Shown: positions 27,263-35,836, counted from the stretch's first letter. The stretch is DNA of 64,000 nt from Ezakiella massiliensis (GCF_900120165.1 NZ_LT635475.1:1550001-1614000), one strand, 5' to 3'. Program-made: numbers and translations. Notes: a model not told the origin generated them from the sequence alone.

Positions 27263-28175
27263 AAAAGAAGTTTATTTGGTATTGGCAGTAATTTTAATAC
27301 TAGCCCTATTTATTATTTTTAGACCAAAGACAAAGTCAGATTTAGATTCTACTAACCTAGACGGAATTGAAATTAACACGGACACAGCTGACAGCTATAT
27401 AAAGTTTGCTGATAATGACAGGGTTGGACTCTCTAATCCAGCTCCTATGTTTCTTATTGTAAATGGGTCTGTAATTAAAAATCCAGACATCAAAGCTATT
27501 GACGGTTCGGCTATGATACCTGCCGAAAAGTTTGCAGAAATCGTTGGTGCAAAACTTGTGGTTTCTGAAAAAAATGGCGACGAATTTAATTTAAAAGCTG
27601 ACAAGAAAAAAGGCCTACCAGGAGTGACCTTTAGGCTGAATGATGGAAGCTATGAAATCAATGCTAAATCAGAATTTATGGCTGGTAAACCTGTTCGTGA
27701 TGGCAGAACCGTTTACCTTCCTGTAAAGTCATTTTTTGAAGCCTATGGCTATACAGTAACCTATACAAATGGCAAGAAGGTTAAGGTTGATGAATTCCCA
27801 GTAATTCCACTTTACCAACAGCTAATGGTTTACAAGTATGACACAAATAAGAAAGCTCTTACAAAAGAAGAGGCCATCAAAAAAGTTCAAGAGGAGTTAA
27901 AAGTTGCCTACAAGGCCAACTTCAACAAAAAATACAAGGCTCCAGATGATAGCATCGATAGGATGAATCCAAGCCGTGAAGATGAATGGAGAATTAAAAT
28001 CAACGAAGGCCTAGAAGTCAAAGCTGAAAATGATAGATATTATGTAATCCCTGTTGTCTATGATTTTTATGTAGACAAGTACACAGGAGAAATTTATTCT
28101 TTCTATCAAGGACAAACCTTTGTATACAAAAAGTTTGATCCAAAGGCACCAGGCTCACTCGCTTTTCCGGGATAA
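27252..28175 (+). CDS. Membrane-anchored protein with stalk-type domain
   Basis: Protein of 307 residues with an N-terminal signal anchor (VYLVLAVILILALFIIF) and an extracytoplasmic part. Residues about 60-185 resemble the copper-amine-oxidase-type stalk fold (LIVNGSVIKNP, GSAMIPAEKFAEIVGA, GRTVYLPVKSFFEAYG). The remaining 120 residues resemble no enzyme I know. ATG 27252 is preferred over 27228 because GAGGAAAAGG lies immediately before it. It overlaps the CNNM gene by 11 bases and ends the long operon. Confidence 0.8.
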   Translation: MRLRKEVYLVLAVILILALFIIFRPKTKSDLDSTNLDGIEINTDTADSYIKFADNDRVGLSNPAPMFLIVNGSVIKNPDIKAIDGSAMIPAEKFAEIVGAKLVVSEKNGDEFNLKADKKKGLPGVTFRLNDGSYEINAKSEFMAGKPVRDGRTVYLPVKSFFEAYGYTVTYTNGKKVKVDEFPVIPLYQQLMVYKYDTNKKALTKEEAIKKVQEELKVAYKANFNKKYKAPDDSIDRMNPSREDEWRIKINEGLEVKAENDRYYVIPVVYDFYVDKYTGEIYSFYQGQTFVYKKFDPKAPGSLAFPG

Positions 28176-28218
28176 AATTTCATATAATTTAATCTAAGTG
28201 ATTAAAGAAAATATATTT

Positions 28219-28256
28219 AGCACTTGCTCTTTTATAGATGCAGGTGCTTTTTCTTT
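28219..28256 (+). terminator. Terminator of the 19.7-28.2 kb operon
   Basis: AGCACTTGC (28219-28227) pairs with GCAGGTGCT (28240-28248) with one G-U, followed by TTTTCTTTT. Confidence 0.85.
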
Positions 28257-28325
28257 TCAAAAAAATTTTTGCCGCTACTGTTAAAATTCCCTCAGATGTA
28301 GTATAATATAGTCGAGGTGAACATT

Positions 28326-28892
28326 ATGGATAAGAAACAGCTAAGAGAATCTTTTTTGAAAAAAAGAGACCAACTTGATTCTGAATATAAGTTTGAAGCT
28401 GATGAGAAAATTTTAGACAAGTTACTCAGTTTAAAATCCTACATGCATGCAAATACAATTTGTTCATTTGTAAGCTTTAGGTCGGAAGTTGACACTCATG
28501 ACTTTATAGAGGAGTCACTCAGACGGGGCAAGAGAGTTTTGGTGCCAGTTGTAGATAAAGCTACAAACACCTTGGTCCTTTGCGAAATAAGGAGTTTTTT
28601 GGAACTCAAAGAGGGCTACATGGGCATATTGGAACCAGAAGTTAAAGAGGAAAATATTGTTGGCCCAGAGGCAATTGATCTTTGCATTGTTCCTGGAGCT
28701 GTTTTTGATGATTTTGGTTATAGGATTGGCTATGGTGGCGGTTATTACGATAGGCTGCTTCCTGAGCTTAGGTCTGATGCTAAAACAGTTGGTATCTGTT
28801 ATGATATTCAACGCACTGAGAAGTTAGCACCAGATGAATATGATCAAAAAGTGCAAACCATAGTTACCGAAACAAAGGTACTAGATATATAA
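28326..28892 (+). CDS. 5-formyltetrahydrofolate cyclo-ligase
   Basis: Converts 5-formyl-THF to 5,10-methenyl-THF with ATP, recycling a storage or by-product folate. It has 188 residues with RESFLKKRDQL at the start, FVSFRSEVDTHDFI, and the signature IVPGAVFDDFGYRIGYGGGYYDR. ATG 28326 is chosen over a GTG at 28317, which lies inside the ribosome site GAGGTGA. A TATAAT at 28302-28307 is a probable -10 box. It is followed after 10 bases by a CofE-like gene. Confidence 0.95.
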   Translation: MDKKQLRESFLKKRDQLDSEYKFEADEKILDKLLSLKSYMHANTICSFVSFRSEVDTHDFIEESLRRGKRVLVPVVDKATNTLVLCEIRSFLELKEGYMGILEPEVKEENIVGPEAIDLCIVPGAVFDDFGYRIGYGGGYYDRLLPELRSDAKTVGICYDIQRTEKLAPDEYDQKVQTIVTETKVLDI

Positions 28893-28902
28893 GGAGGATA
28901 TT

Positions 28903-30093
28903 ATGTCAAGATTTGTTGGAACTGTCTCAAGAGGAATTAGGACTAAAATTATTAAACAAGGCGATGACCTGGTTAATATTGTATTAAACTCAGTAATGGA
29001 TGCTGTTGCTGCTGATAATATCCCCTTGCACGATAGAGATATAGTAGGTGTAACCGAAGCAGTACTTGCTAGGAGCCAAGGCAACTATGCAACTACCGAT
29101 CAAATTGGCAAGGATGTTAGAAATAAATTTGGCGGTGGCCACATTGGTCTTATCCATCCAATTTTAAGTAGAAATAGGTTTTCAGTTTGTTTGAAGGGCA
29201 TAGCCAAGGGCGTGGACAAGATTACTCTCATGCTATCATATCCTGCAGACGAAGTTGGCAACCATTTGCTATCATATGAGCAATTGGAAAAGGCTGGAAT
29301 TTATGATTATAGTCAGCTCTTTACCGAAGAAGAATACACCAAGCTCTTTGGTAGGAGCAAACACCCATTTACAAATGTCGACTACATTCAATTCTATCAC
29401 GACTTAATTGAAGCTGAAGGTTGTGAATGTGAAATTATTTTCTCCAATAAACCAACCGATATTTTAAAATATACAAATAATGTTTTGACTGCAGATATCC
29501 ATTCTAGAAAGAGGACTAAGAAAGCTCTAGAAGTTGAAGGAGCAAATGTATTATCAATTGCAGATATTTTAAATGAAAGCGTTGACGGCAGCGGTTATAA
29601 TGAAGAATATGGTCTACTTGGTGCAAACATGGCCACAGAAGACAAGGTTAAACTCTTCCCGCGTGAATCATTTAAATTTGCTAACGACTTGCAAGCAGCC
29701 TTCAAAGAAATAACAGGCAAAAATATTGAATGCTTGATTTATGGCGATGGTGCTTTCAAGGATTCTGTTGGACAAATTTGGGAGCTAGCTGACCCAGTTG
29801 TAAGCCCTGGCTACACCAAGGGTTTGGAAGGCGTTCCTAATGAATTGAAATTAAAATACTTGGCTGACAATGATTTCAAAGATTTAAGGGGCGATGATTT
29901 AAGTCACGCAATCGTAGATGCAATCAAGCACAAGGAAGCCCAAGCCCTAGATGAAAACGCTAGACTTGGTACAACACCAAGAAAGCTTACGGACTTAATC
30001 GGCAGCCTTTGCGATCTAACAAGTGGATCTGGAGACAAGGGCACACCAATTATTTTAATCCAAGGATATTTCGACAGCTTAGCTGCTGAATAA
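28903..30093 (+). CDS. CofE-like (coenzyme F420-0:L-glutamate ligase family) protein
   Basis: Protein of 396 residues with the COG1478-type fold: RTKIIKQGDDLVNIVLNSV, HDRDIVGVTEAVLARSQGNY, the LSRNRFSVCLKGIAKG segment and the YGDGAFKDSVGQIWELADP metal/nucleotide region. True CofE adds gamma-linked glutamates to F420, but there is no sign of F420 genes here, and this type of bacterium is not expected to make F420. The co-transcribed 5-formyl-THF cyclo-ligase instead suggests a gamma-glutamyl ligase acting on folate (inference). It ends at a long terminator. Confidence 0.85.
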   Translation: MSRFVGTVSRGIRTKIIKQGDDLVNIVLNSVMDAVAADNIPLHDRDIVGVTEAVLARSQGNYATTDQIGKDVRNKFGGGHIGLIHPILSRNRFSVCLKGIAKGVDKITLMLSYPADEVGNHLLSYEQLEKAGIYDYSQLFTEEEYTKLFGRSKHPFTNVDYIQFYHDLIEAEGCECEIIFSNKPTDILKYTNNVLTADIHSRKRTKKALEVEGANVLSIADILNESVDGSGYNEEYGLLGANMATEDKVKLFPRESFKFANDLQAAFKEITGKNIECLIYGDGAFKDSVGQIWELADPVVSPGYTKGLEGVPNELKLKYLADNDFKDLRGDDLSHAIVDAIKHKEAQALDENARLGTTPRKLTDLIGSLCDLTSGSGDKGTPIILIQGYFDSLAAE

Positions 30094-30107
30094 TTATAAA
30101 AATATTT

Positions 30108-30158
30108 TCCACAGGCAGACTTATGTAATTTATAAGTCTTTCCTGTGGATTTTTATTT
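30108..30158 (+). terminator. Terminator after the CofE-like gene
   Basis: TCCACAGG (30108-30115) pairs with CCTGTGGA (30142-30149), with an inner AGACTTAT / ATAAGTCT stem and then TTTTTATTTT. Confidence 0.9.
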
Positions 30159-30169
30159 TGCAAATTATC

Positions 30170-30198
30170 TTGATATTATTATACGTATATGGTATATT
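30170..30198 (+). promoter_or_regulatory. Promoter of the MBOAT-SGNH pair
   Basis: TTGATA (30170-30175), 17-bp spacer, TATATT (30193-30198), leaving a 5' leader of about 130 bases in which I see no known motif. Confidence 0.65.
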
Positions 30199-30333
30199 GA
30201 AACTGAATTTAAATGTACCTCTTTAATAAGATGATTCATTTTAAAAGGATTTATAATAATGTATTCTTAAATTAAGGATTTACATTTGGAAAAATAAATT
30301 TTCGTAATTATAAAATATTTAAGGAGATTATTT

Positions 30334-31770
30334 ATGCAGTTTAATTCAATTTTATATATTGTTTTTTTCACAATTGTATGCTTGGTATATTTTTTGTTGG
30401 CGGACAAGTTTAAAAGGCCATTTTTATTAGCTGCGAGCTATTTCTTTTACTCTTGCTGGAATTTTAAATATTCACTCTTAATGCTTTTTAGCACGGTGGT
30501 GACTTTTTTTACTGGAAAATTTATGGCAAGAGAAAATTCAATCAAGAGAAAAAAATTTCTCCTTGGTCTATGTTTTTTTATAAATCTTTCTATACTTTAT
30601 ATTTTTAAGTATTTTACATTTTCAGTAAATTTTTTAAATAAAATTCTTGGCCTATTAAATTTAAATTTAGATATTGGCCCACTTAACTTGTTGCTTCCTG
30701 TAGGGATTTCTTTTTATACTTTTCAGGCGCTTGGATACATAATAGATATTTATAGGGGAGATATAGAGGTCGAGAAAAATTTTGTTAATTATGCCCTCTT
30801 TGTCTCTTTTTTTCCACAATTAGTTGCTGGTCCAATTGAGAGGTCAAAAAATCTCTTGAGGCAAATCGACAGCCTTGGAAACAGAAGATACGAGAATTTA
30901 TCCAAGGGATTTCTATATATCCTATGGGGATTTTTCTTAAAACTTGTTATCGCAGATAGGTCAGCAATTTTTGTAAACCAAATATATAGCGGATACCAAG
31001 CCTATTCCTATATTTATTTAATATTGGCTGCAGTTTTATTTTCCTTTCAAATTTACTGCGATTTTTACTCTTATTCAATTATCGCCAAGGGGTCGGCAAA
31101 AATTTTAGGCTATGATTTGATGGATAATTTTCAGGCTCCATATCTTTCAAAATCCATTACAGAATTTTGGAGACGATGGCATATTTCCCTTTCAACCTGG
31201 TTTAAAGATTATCTTTATATACCCTTGGGTGGCAATAGGAGAGGATCTTTGAGGAAGCATTTTAATGTTCTTGTAGTATTTTTGGTAAGTGGACTTTGGC
31301 ATGGAGCAAATTGGACCTTTGTTTTATGGGGACTAATCCATGGTTTTTTCAATATTTTAGAAGACAGTTTGAAAACTTTTACAAAACAATTTAGAAATAA
31401 TTTTATCTACAGGAACCTTAGAAGGCTGATTACTTTTATTATAGCTATTATAAGTTTTGTTATATTTAGGAGCAATAATATTGGCCAAGCAGGGGAATTT
31501 CTTCTTGGAATTCTAAGGAGGCAGGGATCTACAATCGATATTGACAAAGCCCTCTATCTCAAAGATGCCGGAGTTTTGCTTTGTGCACTGGCAGTATTAC
31601 TCTTTGTAGATATATTTACTTATAATAAAATCAAACTTGTAGATATAATAGAAAAACAGGCCTTGTATATAAGGTGGATAATATATCTTGCTTTAATAGT
31701 AGTAACTGTAATTTTTGGCGTATATGGACCTGGATATAGTGAAATACAATTCATTTATTTTCAATTCTAG
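30334..31770 (+). CDS. MBOAT-family O-acyltransferase (AlgI/DltB-like)
   Basis: Multi-spanning membrane acyltransferase of 478 residues. It has the MBOAT core: LLLPVGISFYTFQALGYIID, FFPQLVAGPIERSKNLL, SITEFWRRWHISLSTWFKDY, and the catalytic His in VFLVSGLWHGANWTF. Family members move acetyl or alanyl groups across the membrane for transfer to extracellular polymers. There are no dltA/dltC genes nearby, and the next gene is an SGNH-like extracellular protein, so polysaccharide or teichoic acid O-acetylation is more likely than D-alanylation (inference). Confidence 0.93.
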   Translation: MQFNSILYIVFFTIVCLVYFLLADKFKRPFLLAASYFFYSCWNFKYSLLMLFSTVVTFFTGKFMARENSIKRKKFLLGLCFFINLSILYIFKYFTFSVNFLNKILGLLNLNLDIGPLNLLLPVGISFYTFQALGYIIDIYRGDIEVEKNFVNYALFVSFFPQLVAGPIERSKNLLRQIDSLGNRRYENLSKGFLYILWGFFLKLVIADRSAIFVNQIYSGYQAYSYIYLILAAVLFSFQIYCDFYSYSIIAKGSAKILGYDLMDNFQAPYLSKSITEFWRRWHISLSTWFKDYLYIPLGGNRRGSLRKHFNVLVVFLVSGLWHGANWTFVLWGLIHGFFNILEDSLKTFTKQFRNNFIYRNLRRLITFIIAIISFVIFRSNNIGQAGEFLLGILRRQGSTIDIDKALYLKDAGVLLCALAVLLFVDIFTYNKIKLVDIIEKQALYIRWIIYLALIVVTVIFGVYGPGYSEIQFIYFQF

Positions 31771-31782
31771 GCAGGTGAAGAG

Positions 31783-32733
31783 ATGAAAAAAGGAAAAAGA
31801 ATTTTAAAAGTAATAGGTTTTTTATTTATACTTGGCCTGATTTTTGCAAGGCTGAATCTAATATTTATCAGGAAAGCCAATGTCAAGCCCATGGATATGA
31901 TGAATAAAATTGTAGGATATTTTAATGAAAAAGAAAAGCACGATGTCCTATTTTTTGGAACTTCTCAGGCCTATACTTCTTTTGACACGGAGTTTTTAGC
32001 CGAAAAGGGTCTATCATCATATGTGCTAGCTACTCAGCAGCAACCTATAGAGGCGAGTTATTATATAAGGGAGGCCATAAAAAGATCCAGTCCCAAGCTT
32101 ATTTATATAGATGTTTTGGATGTCCTTACATTTAATCAGGTAGATGAGGGAATATCACATTCTTATACGGATTATTTTCCTATGTCTGTAAATAAACTCC
32201 TGATGATAAAACAAACTCTACCCAAAGATCAATGGGCAGAGCACCTAATGCCGCTTATTAAATACCATTCAAGATGGAAGGAGCTTGATAGGACTGATAT
32301 TTTTGCTAAGTGGAAAGATTATCATGACGATTTAAATGGATTTGTAAAATTGACAAATGATAAAAATGGAGTCAAAGATGATCCTGAGCTCAATGAAATT
32401 TTGGCTACTGCAGTTTCAAAAGCTGGGGACAATAATTTTAGACAAGAAAAATATGAAGTATTAAAGAAAATATATGATTATGGAAATAAAAAGGGAGTAA
32501 AAGTGGTTTTTCTAAAAACTCCTGTATACCTGGAGGATTTATATGACAAAAATATAGGCCCACTTGATGACTACCTACAAAGTATAGGATCAAAATTACT
32601 CGATCTCACAAAAGTTTCTAAAGAAATTGATTTTGAAGGAAAAGATTATTTTGATGTTTTGCATTTATCTGGCAGTGGGGCCAGAAAGTTCACAGAATAC
32701 TTCTATGAAAACTATATAGTTAATGATTTATAA
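31783..32733 (+). CDS. Membrane-anchored SGNH-hydrolase-like protein, MBOAT partner
   Basis: Protein of 316 residues with an N-terminal signal anchor (VIGFLFILGLIFARLNLIFI) and an extracellular domain resembling DltD/AlgX-type SGNH proteins. The nucleophile block is VLFFGTSQAYTSF (Ser in GTS) and the C-terminal Asp/His block is YFDVLHLSGSGARKFTEY. It probably completes acyl transfer onto a surface polymer using groups delivered by the preceding MBOAT protein. GGTGAAGAG precedes the ATG, 12 bases after the MBOAT stop. Confidence 0.87.
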   Translation: MKKGKRILKVIGFLFILGLIFARLNLIFIRKANVKPMDMMNKIVGYFNEKEKHDVLFFGTSQAYTSFDTEFLAEKGLSSYVLATQQQPIEASYYIREAIKRSSPKLIYIDVLDVLTFNQVDEGISHSYTDYFPMSVNKLLMIKQTLPKDQWAEHLMPLIKYHSRWKELDRTDIFAKWKDYHDDLNGFVKLTNDKNGVKDDPELNEILATAVSKAGDNNFRQEKYEVLKKIYDYGNKKGVKVVFLKTPVYLEDLYDKNIGPLDDYLQSIGSKLLDLTKVSKEIDFEGKDYFDVLHLSGSGARKFTEYFYENYIVNDL

Positions 32734-32775
32734 TTTTTGCATTTAACCCTAGTAAAATTGGACAGATAATATTTC

Positions 32776-32821
32776 TCACAGGTAGATTTATATAAATTAA
32801 ATTTTTACCTGTGATTTTTTA
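32776..32821 (+). terminator. Terminator after the SGNH-like gene
   Basis: Perfect 9-bp stem TCACAGGTA (32776-32784) / TACCTGTGA (32806-32814), then T6. Confidence 0.9.
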
Positions 32822-32890
32822 TGTAAAGATAATTAAAGGTAAATTCTTAAAAAAAATATACAAAATAACTTTTTATTTGTTAAAAATTTG

Positions 32891-32919
32891 TTGATTTTTT
32901 TAAGCAAATGTGTTAAAGT
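32891..32919 (+). promoter_or_regulatory. Probable promoter of gltS-hutD
   Basis: TTGATT (32891-32896), 17-bp spacer, TAAAGT (32914-32919). The -10 box is imperfect. Confidence 0.5.
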
Positions 32920-32985
32920 AAAGTTGTAGATAAAAATACTGGGTCCATACACTTGGGCTTGGTAAAATTAAAGGGAGGGAAAGAT

Positions 32986-34233
32986 ATGACTATTGAAAGA
33001 ATAGACGGCATTTTAAACTTTAATGCGGACATGACAATGACAGCGGCTATGGCAGCTCTGCTATTGGTTTTCGGCTATTTTGTAAGGGACAAGGTCAAAT
33101 TCCTAAAAAAATATTGTATCCCAGCACCTGTTGTTGGCGGATTCATATTTATGTTTGTAACAATGATTGGTCACTTGACTAGTACATTTTACTTCAACTT
33201 TGACACAACCCTACAAAGCTTTTTTATGCTTGCATTCTTTACAACAGTTGGACTTGGAGCAAGTTTAGCTATCCTTAAGAAGGGCGGAATTTTATTAATC
33301 ATTTATTGGTTGGTTGCAGGCGTAGTTTCCATTTTCCAAAACACAATTGGAATTGGAGTTGGTAAACTAATTGGACTTGAAGCTCCATATGCACTTTTAA
33401 CTAGTGCTATACCACTTATCGGTGGACACGGAGCAGCCCTTAGCTATGGGAATACCTTTGCTGGCATGGGTTATGAAGCAGCCCCACTAGTTGGTGCAGC
33501 AGCAGCAACCTTTGGTTTAATTATAGCAGTTATGGTTGGTGGACCTACTGCTCGTAGACTGATTGTTAAAAACAATTTAAAACCAGACGAATCTGAAAAC
33601 GCTGGCGATATTGATGAAAGTATCGCAAACATCAACGCCTCAACTGGACAAAAGTTATCAAGTCTTGACGTTACTAAAAACGTAACAGCTATCCTATTTT
33701 GTATGGCTCTAGGAACTGTACTTTCAAAGAAATTTGGACAACTTATTAACATGGACTTCCCAACATACGTTGGTGCTATGTTCGTTGCAGTTATCTTGAG
33801 AAACTTAAATGAAAAATTCAAATTCTATAAATTCGACTTCGGTTTAGTTGATGGAATTGGCGATGTAGCTTTAGGTTTATACCTATCCATGGCTATGATG
33901 TCCTTGATGTTATGGCAACTATTTGGCGTAGCAGGCAAGATGTTTGTAGTCCTATTTGTTCAAGTAATTTTCTTGGTACTATTTGCTTACTTTGTAGTAT
34001 TCAGAATACTTGGCAAAAACTACGACGCAGCAGTTATGTGTGCAGGTTTACTTGGACACGCACTTGGAGCTACTCCAACAGCTATAGTTAACTTAACAGC
34101 AGTTAATGAACAATACGGTATGAGTAGAAAGGCTATGATGATTGTACCAATCGTTGGTGCTTTCCTTGTAGATATTATTTACCAACCTCAAACGATTTGG
34201 TTTATCAAAACATTCGTGGAGAAAATAAACTAA
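32986..34233 (+). CDS. gltS: Sodium/glutamate symporter
   Basis: Membrane carrier importing glutamate with sodium. It has 415 residues and about ten helices in two inverted halves. Family motifs are present: CIPAPVVGGF, the re-entrant loop IPLIGGHGAALSYG and its partner GLLGHALGATPTAIVN. ATG 32986 is chosen because AAAGGGAGGG lies 7-9 bases upstream; a start at 32953 would add eleven non-conserved residues. Only one base separates it from the hutD-like gene. Glutamate is a main fermentation substrate in related anaerobic cocci. Confidence 0.95.
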   Translation: MTIERIDGILNFNADMTMTAAMAALLLVFGYFVRDKVKFLKKYCIPAPVVGGFIFMFVTMIGHLTSTFYFNFDTTLQSFFMLAFFTTVGLGASLAILKKGGILLIIYWLVAGVVSIFQNTIGIGVGKLIGLEAPYALLTSAIPLIGGHGAALSYGNTFAGMGYEAAPLVGAAAATFGLIIAVMVGGPTARRLIVKNNLKPDESENAGDIDESIANINASTGQKLSSLDVTKNVTAILFCMALGTVLSKKFGQLINMDFPTYVGAMFVAVILRNLNEKFKFYKFDFGLVDGIGDVALGLYLSMAMMSLMLWQLFGVAGKMFVVLFVQVIFLVLFAYFVVFRILGKNYDAAVMCAGLLGHALGATPTAIVNLTAVNEQYGMSRKAMMIVPIVGAFLVDIIYQPQTIWFIKTFVEKIN

Positions 34234-34234
34234 T

Positions 34235-34777
34235 ATGAGAGAAATTAAAAAGACTGATTTTAAAGTGACAGAATGGTCGGGTGGCAAGACTACCCAACTA
34301 TACATCTTGCCAGAGGGAGCCGATTTTTCAAAGAGAGATTTTGATTTTAGGATATCCTCTGCAAGTTTTACAGACACCAGCTCAAACTTTTCAGATTTTT
34401 CTGGTTACCAAAGGTATATACTCCCACTACAAGGCTTTATTGACGTCGAGTACGAGGGCTTATACGACCGCCACCTAGAACCTTTTGAAGTAGAATACTT
34501 CGATGGTAGGTGGAAAACTTATTCAGAAAATTCCCTGGACACCCTTGACTATAACTTCATAGTTAGAAATGGATCAAATGCGACCATGGAAATTGTAAGA
34601 GAGGCCAAGGAGGTTAAGGCTGATGGCTATAAGCTATATGTATTTTCACCGGAGGCCTACAAGGCTGAAATAAATGACGAGTCAAAGGAAATGAACGCCT
34701 GGAGCCTGTATATAATTGAGGAAGATTTTAAAATAACAGACTTGAAAAAGCCTATTATAATATGTAAATATAAGTAG
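34235..34777 (+). CDS. hutD: HutD/Ves-family cupin protein
   Basis: Protein of 180 residues matching the HutD family: VTEWSGGKTTQLYILPEGAD, FDFRISSASF, FSDFSGYQRYILPLQG. HutD accompanies histidine-utilisation genes in many bacteria and is thought to limit the pathway by binding a small metabolite; its biochemistry is not settled. Here no other hut gene is in view, and it is co-transcribed with gltS. Because histidine degradation ends in glutamate, the pairing suggests a sensor or binder in glutamate/histidine metabolism (inference). Confidence 0.88.
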   Translation: MREIKKTDFKVTEWSGGKTTQLYILPEGADFSKRDFDFRISSASFTDTSSNFSDFSGYQRYILPLQGFIDVEYEGLYDRHLEPFEVEYFDGRWKTYSENSLDTLDYNFIVRNGSNATMEIVREAKEVKADGYKLYVFSPEAYKAEINDESKEMNAWSLYIIEEDFKITDLKKPIIICKYK

Positions 34778-34786
34778 GAAATTAGA

Positions 34787-34821
34787 AACTGCTTAGTCCT
34801 TAAAGGATGGGCAGTTTTTTA
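34787..34821 (+). terminator. Terminator after hutD
   Basis: AACTGC (34787-34792) pairs with GCAGTT (34811-34816), with an inner GTCC / GGAT pairing and a T6 run. Confidence 0.82.
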
Positions 34822-35050
34822 TTGGCTGAAAAATTAAAAATAAAAGATCTTTTAAGTTGATTTTTAAAAATAAAAGGCAAAAATAAAAAAATTTCTAAAA
34901 ATATTTTTTATTTTTTAAAATAAATTTAAAAACTCATAAACATTGAAACAACTGGGATTGGAGAATTTAAAATACGATTTAACTTTATAAAATAATTAAT
35001 TTATTTAAAAAATACTTTAATGTAGTGTTTAAAATAAAAATATGGGGGTA
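34822..35050. other. AT-rich spacer upstream of the structured RNA
   Basis: About 230 bases of very AT-rich sequence (many AAAATAAA and TTTAAAA runs) without a frame carrying a ribosome site. I see no gene here. Confidence 0.6.
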
Positions 35051-35056
35051 TATAAT
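35051..35056 (+). promoter_or_regulatory. Possible -10 box for the structured RNA
   Basis: TATAAT at 35051-35056, about 115 bases before the outer stem of the RNA. No good -35 at 16-18 bp (TTTAAA at best), so the true start is uncertain. The leader between has several AAAGATA repeats. Confidence 0.35.
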
Positions 35057-35169
35057 AACCACAAGGAAGAAGATTTTATAGAAAAAACTTATCCAATCTA
35101 AAAGATACAATCAAAAGATAGAATCTAAAAGATATAAAGAAAAATATAAAATCTACCTTGATCACATAG

Positions 35170-35487
35170 TTCGTAGCAACTAAAAGAAAAAACAATAAAT
35201 TCCCGAAAGATTAAAAATATGGTGGCAGCGCAAACCAAAAGGTTAACGCACACAAACTTAAAGAAGAGTTAAAGATTAAGAGAAAAGGGAATGGAAAGAC
35301 TTGAACTTTAAAAATTTAATAAGAAGGTAAGCGATGGATTTATCAGAACTGAAAGGAGCTGGTAATATGACAAGAAAGTTTATAATTAACAATAGAGAAA
35401 TTAAGGAGGCTAGGAGATGAGACCAAATAAAAACGACCGTTGCTACGAATAAAACCCCACTAAGTAGAGATATTTAGTGGGGTTTTT
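35170..35487 (+). ncRNA. Large structured noncoding RNA with own terminator (raiA-type candidate)
   Basis: No frame with a ribosome site covers this stretch, yet it is strongly structured. A perfect 11-bp outer stem joins TTCGTAGCAAC (35170-35180) to GTTGCTACGAA (35439-35449) across 258 bases. Inside are ATTCCC/GGGAAT (35199-35204 with 35287-35292), a hairpin GCG..AACC-AAAA-GGTT..CGC (35228-35249), AACT/AGTT and TAATT/AATTA hairpins, and unpaired purine-rich stretches typical of conserved RNAs. A terminator follows two bases after the stem. The size, closing stem, adjacent terminator and GGTGGCAGCGC / GGGAATGG blocks remind me of the raiA RNA class of anaerobic Bacillota. That identity is from memory and unverified. 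Confidence 0.72.
35451..35487 (+). terminator. Terminator of the structured RNA
   Basis: CCCCACTAA (35455-35463) pairs perfectly with TTAGTGGGG (35474-35482), flanked by AAAA and TTTTT. Confidence 0.93.
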
Positions 35488-35800
35488 AGATTGCAAAATT
35501 ACTTTCATTTAAACTCTTGACAGGGATAATATAATTTTTTTGAGAAAAGCTGTTTAAATTAAGGCAAAAGTAATTAAAATATTTTATGGTTTATATTAAC
35601 AAAGACTATATTATTTTGAATATGAATATTAAAGTATAAATAATATTACTAGTTTTAAAATAAAGATAAGCCAAAGACCTGCAATCACAAGCTTGAGACT
35701 TTTACAAAAACTTTGCTCTCATATAGATAACAATTGCTTTTATTAAAATCTAGCTAGATATAGATATAATTTTATTAAGCTATAGATAAAATATTTTTGA
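35488..35800. other. AT-rich spacer without a gene
   Basis: Between the RNA terminator and the promoter of the ABC operon. No ribosome site plus frame, and no clear fold beyond short AT hairpins. A TTGACA at 35517-35522 is too close to the next TATAAT to make a promoter. Confidence 0.6.
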
Positions 35801-35807
35801 AAAAGTA

Positions 35808-35836
35808 TTTACAAAATTATTTCAATGTGCTATAAT
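35808..35836 (+). promoter_or_regulatory. Promoter of the DUF3798 ABC operon
   Basis: TTTACA (35808-35813), 17-bp spacer, extended -10 TGCTATAAT with TATAAT at 35831-35836. Transcription would start near 35843, giving a leader of about 260 bases. A weaker second promoter, TTGTTG (36052-36057) 17 bp before TATAAT (36075-36080), would give a short leader. Confidence 0.8.

Noticed and set aside
28903..30093. Evidence for coenzyme F420 synthesis
   Set aside because: Only one CofE-like gene is present, next to a folate gene; no other F420 gene is in the window and this type of organism is not expected to make F420.
35517..35540. TTGACA followed by TATAAT as a promoter
   Set aside because: The spacer is only about seven to ten bases, far below the 16-18 needed.
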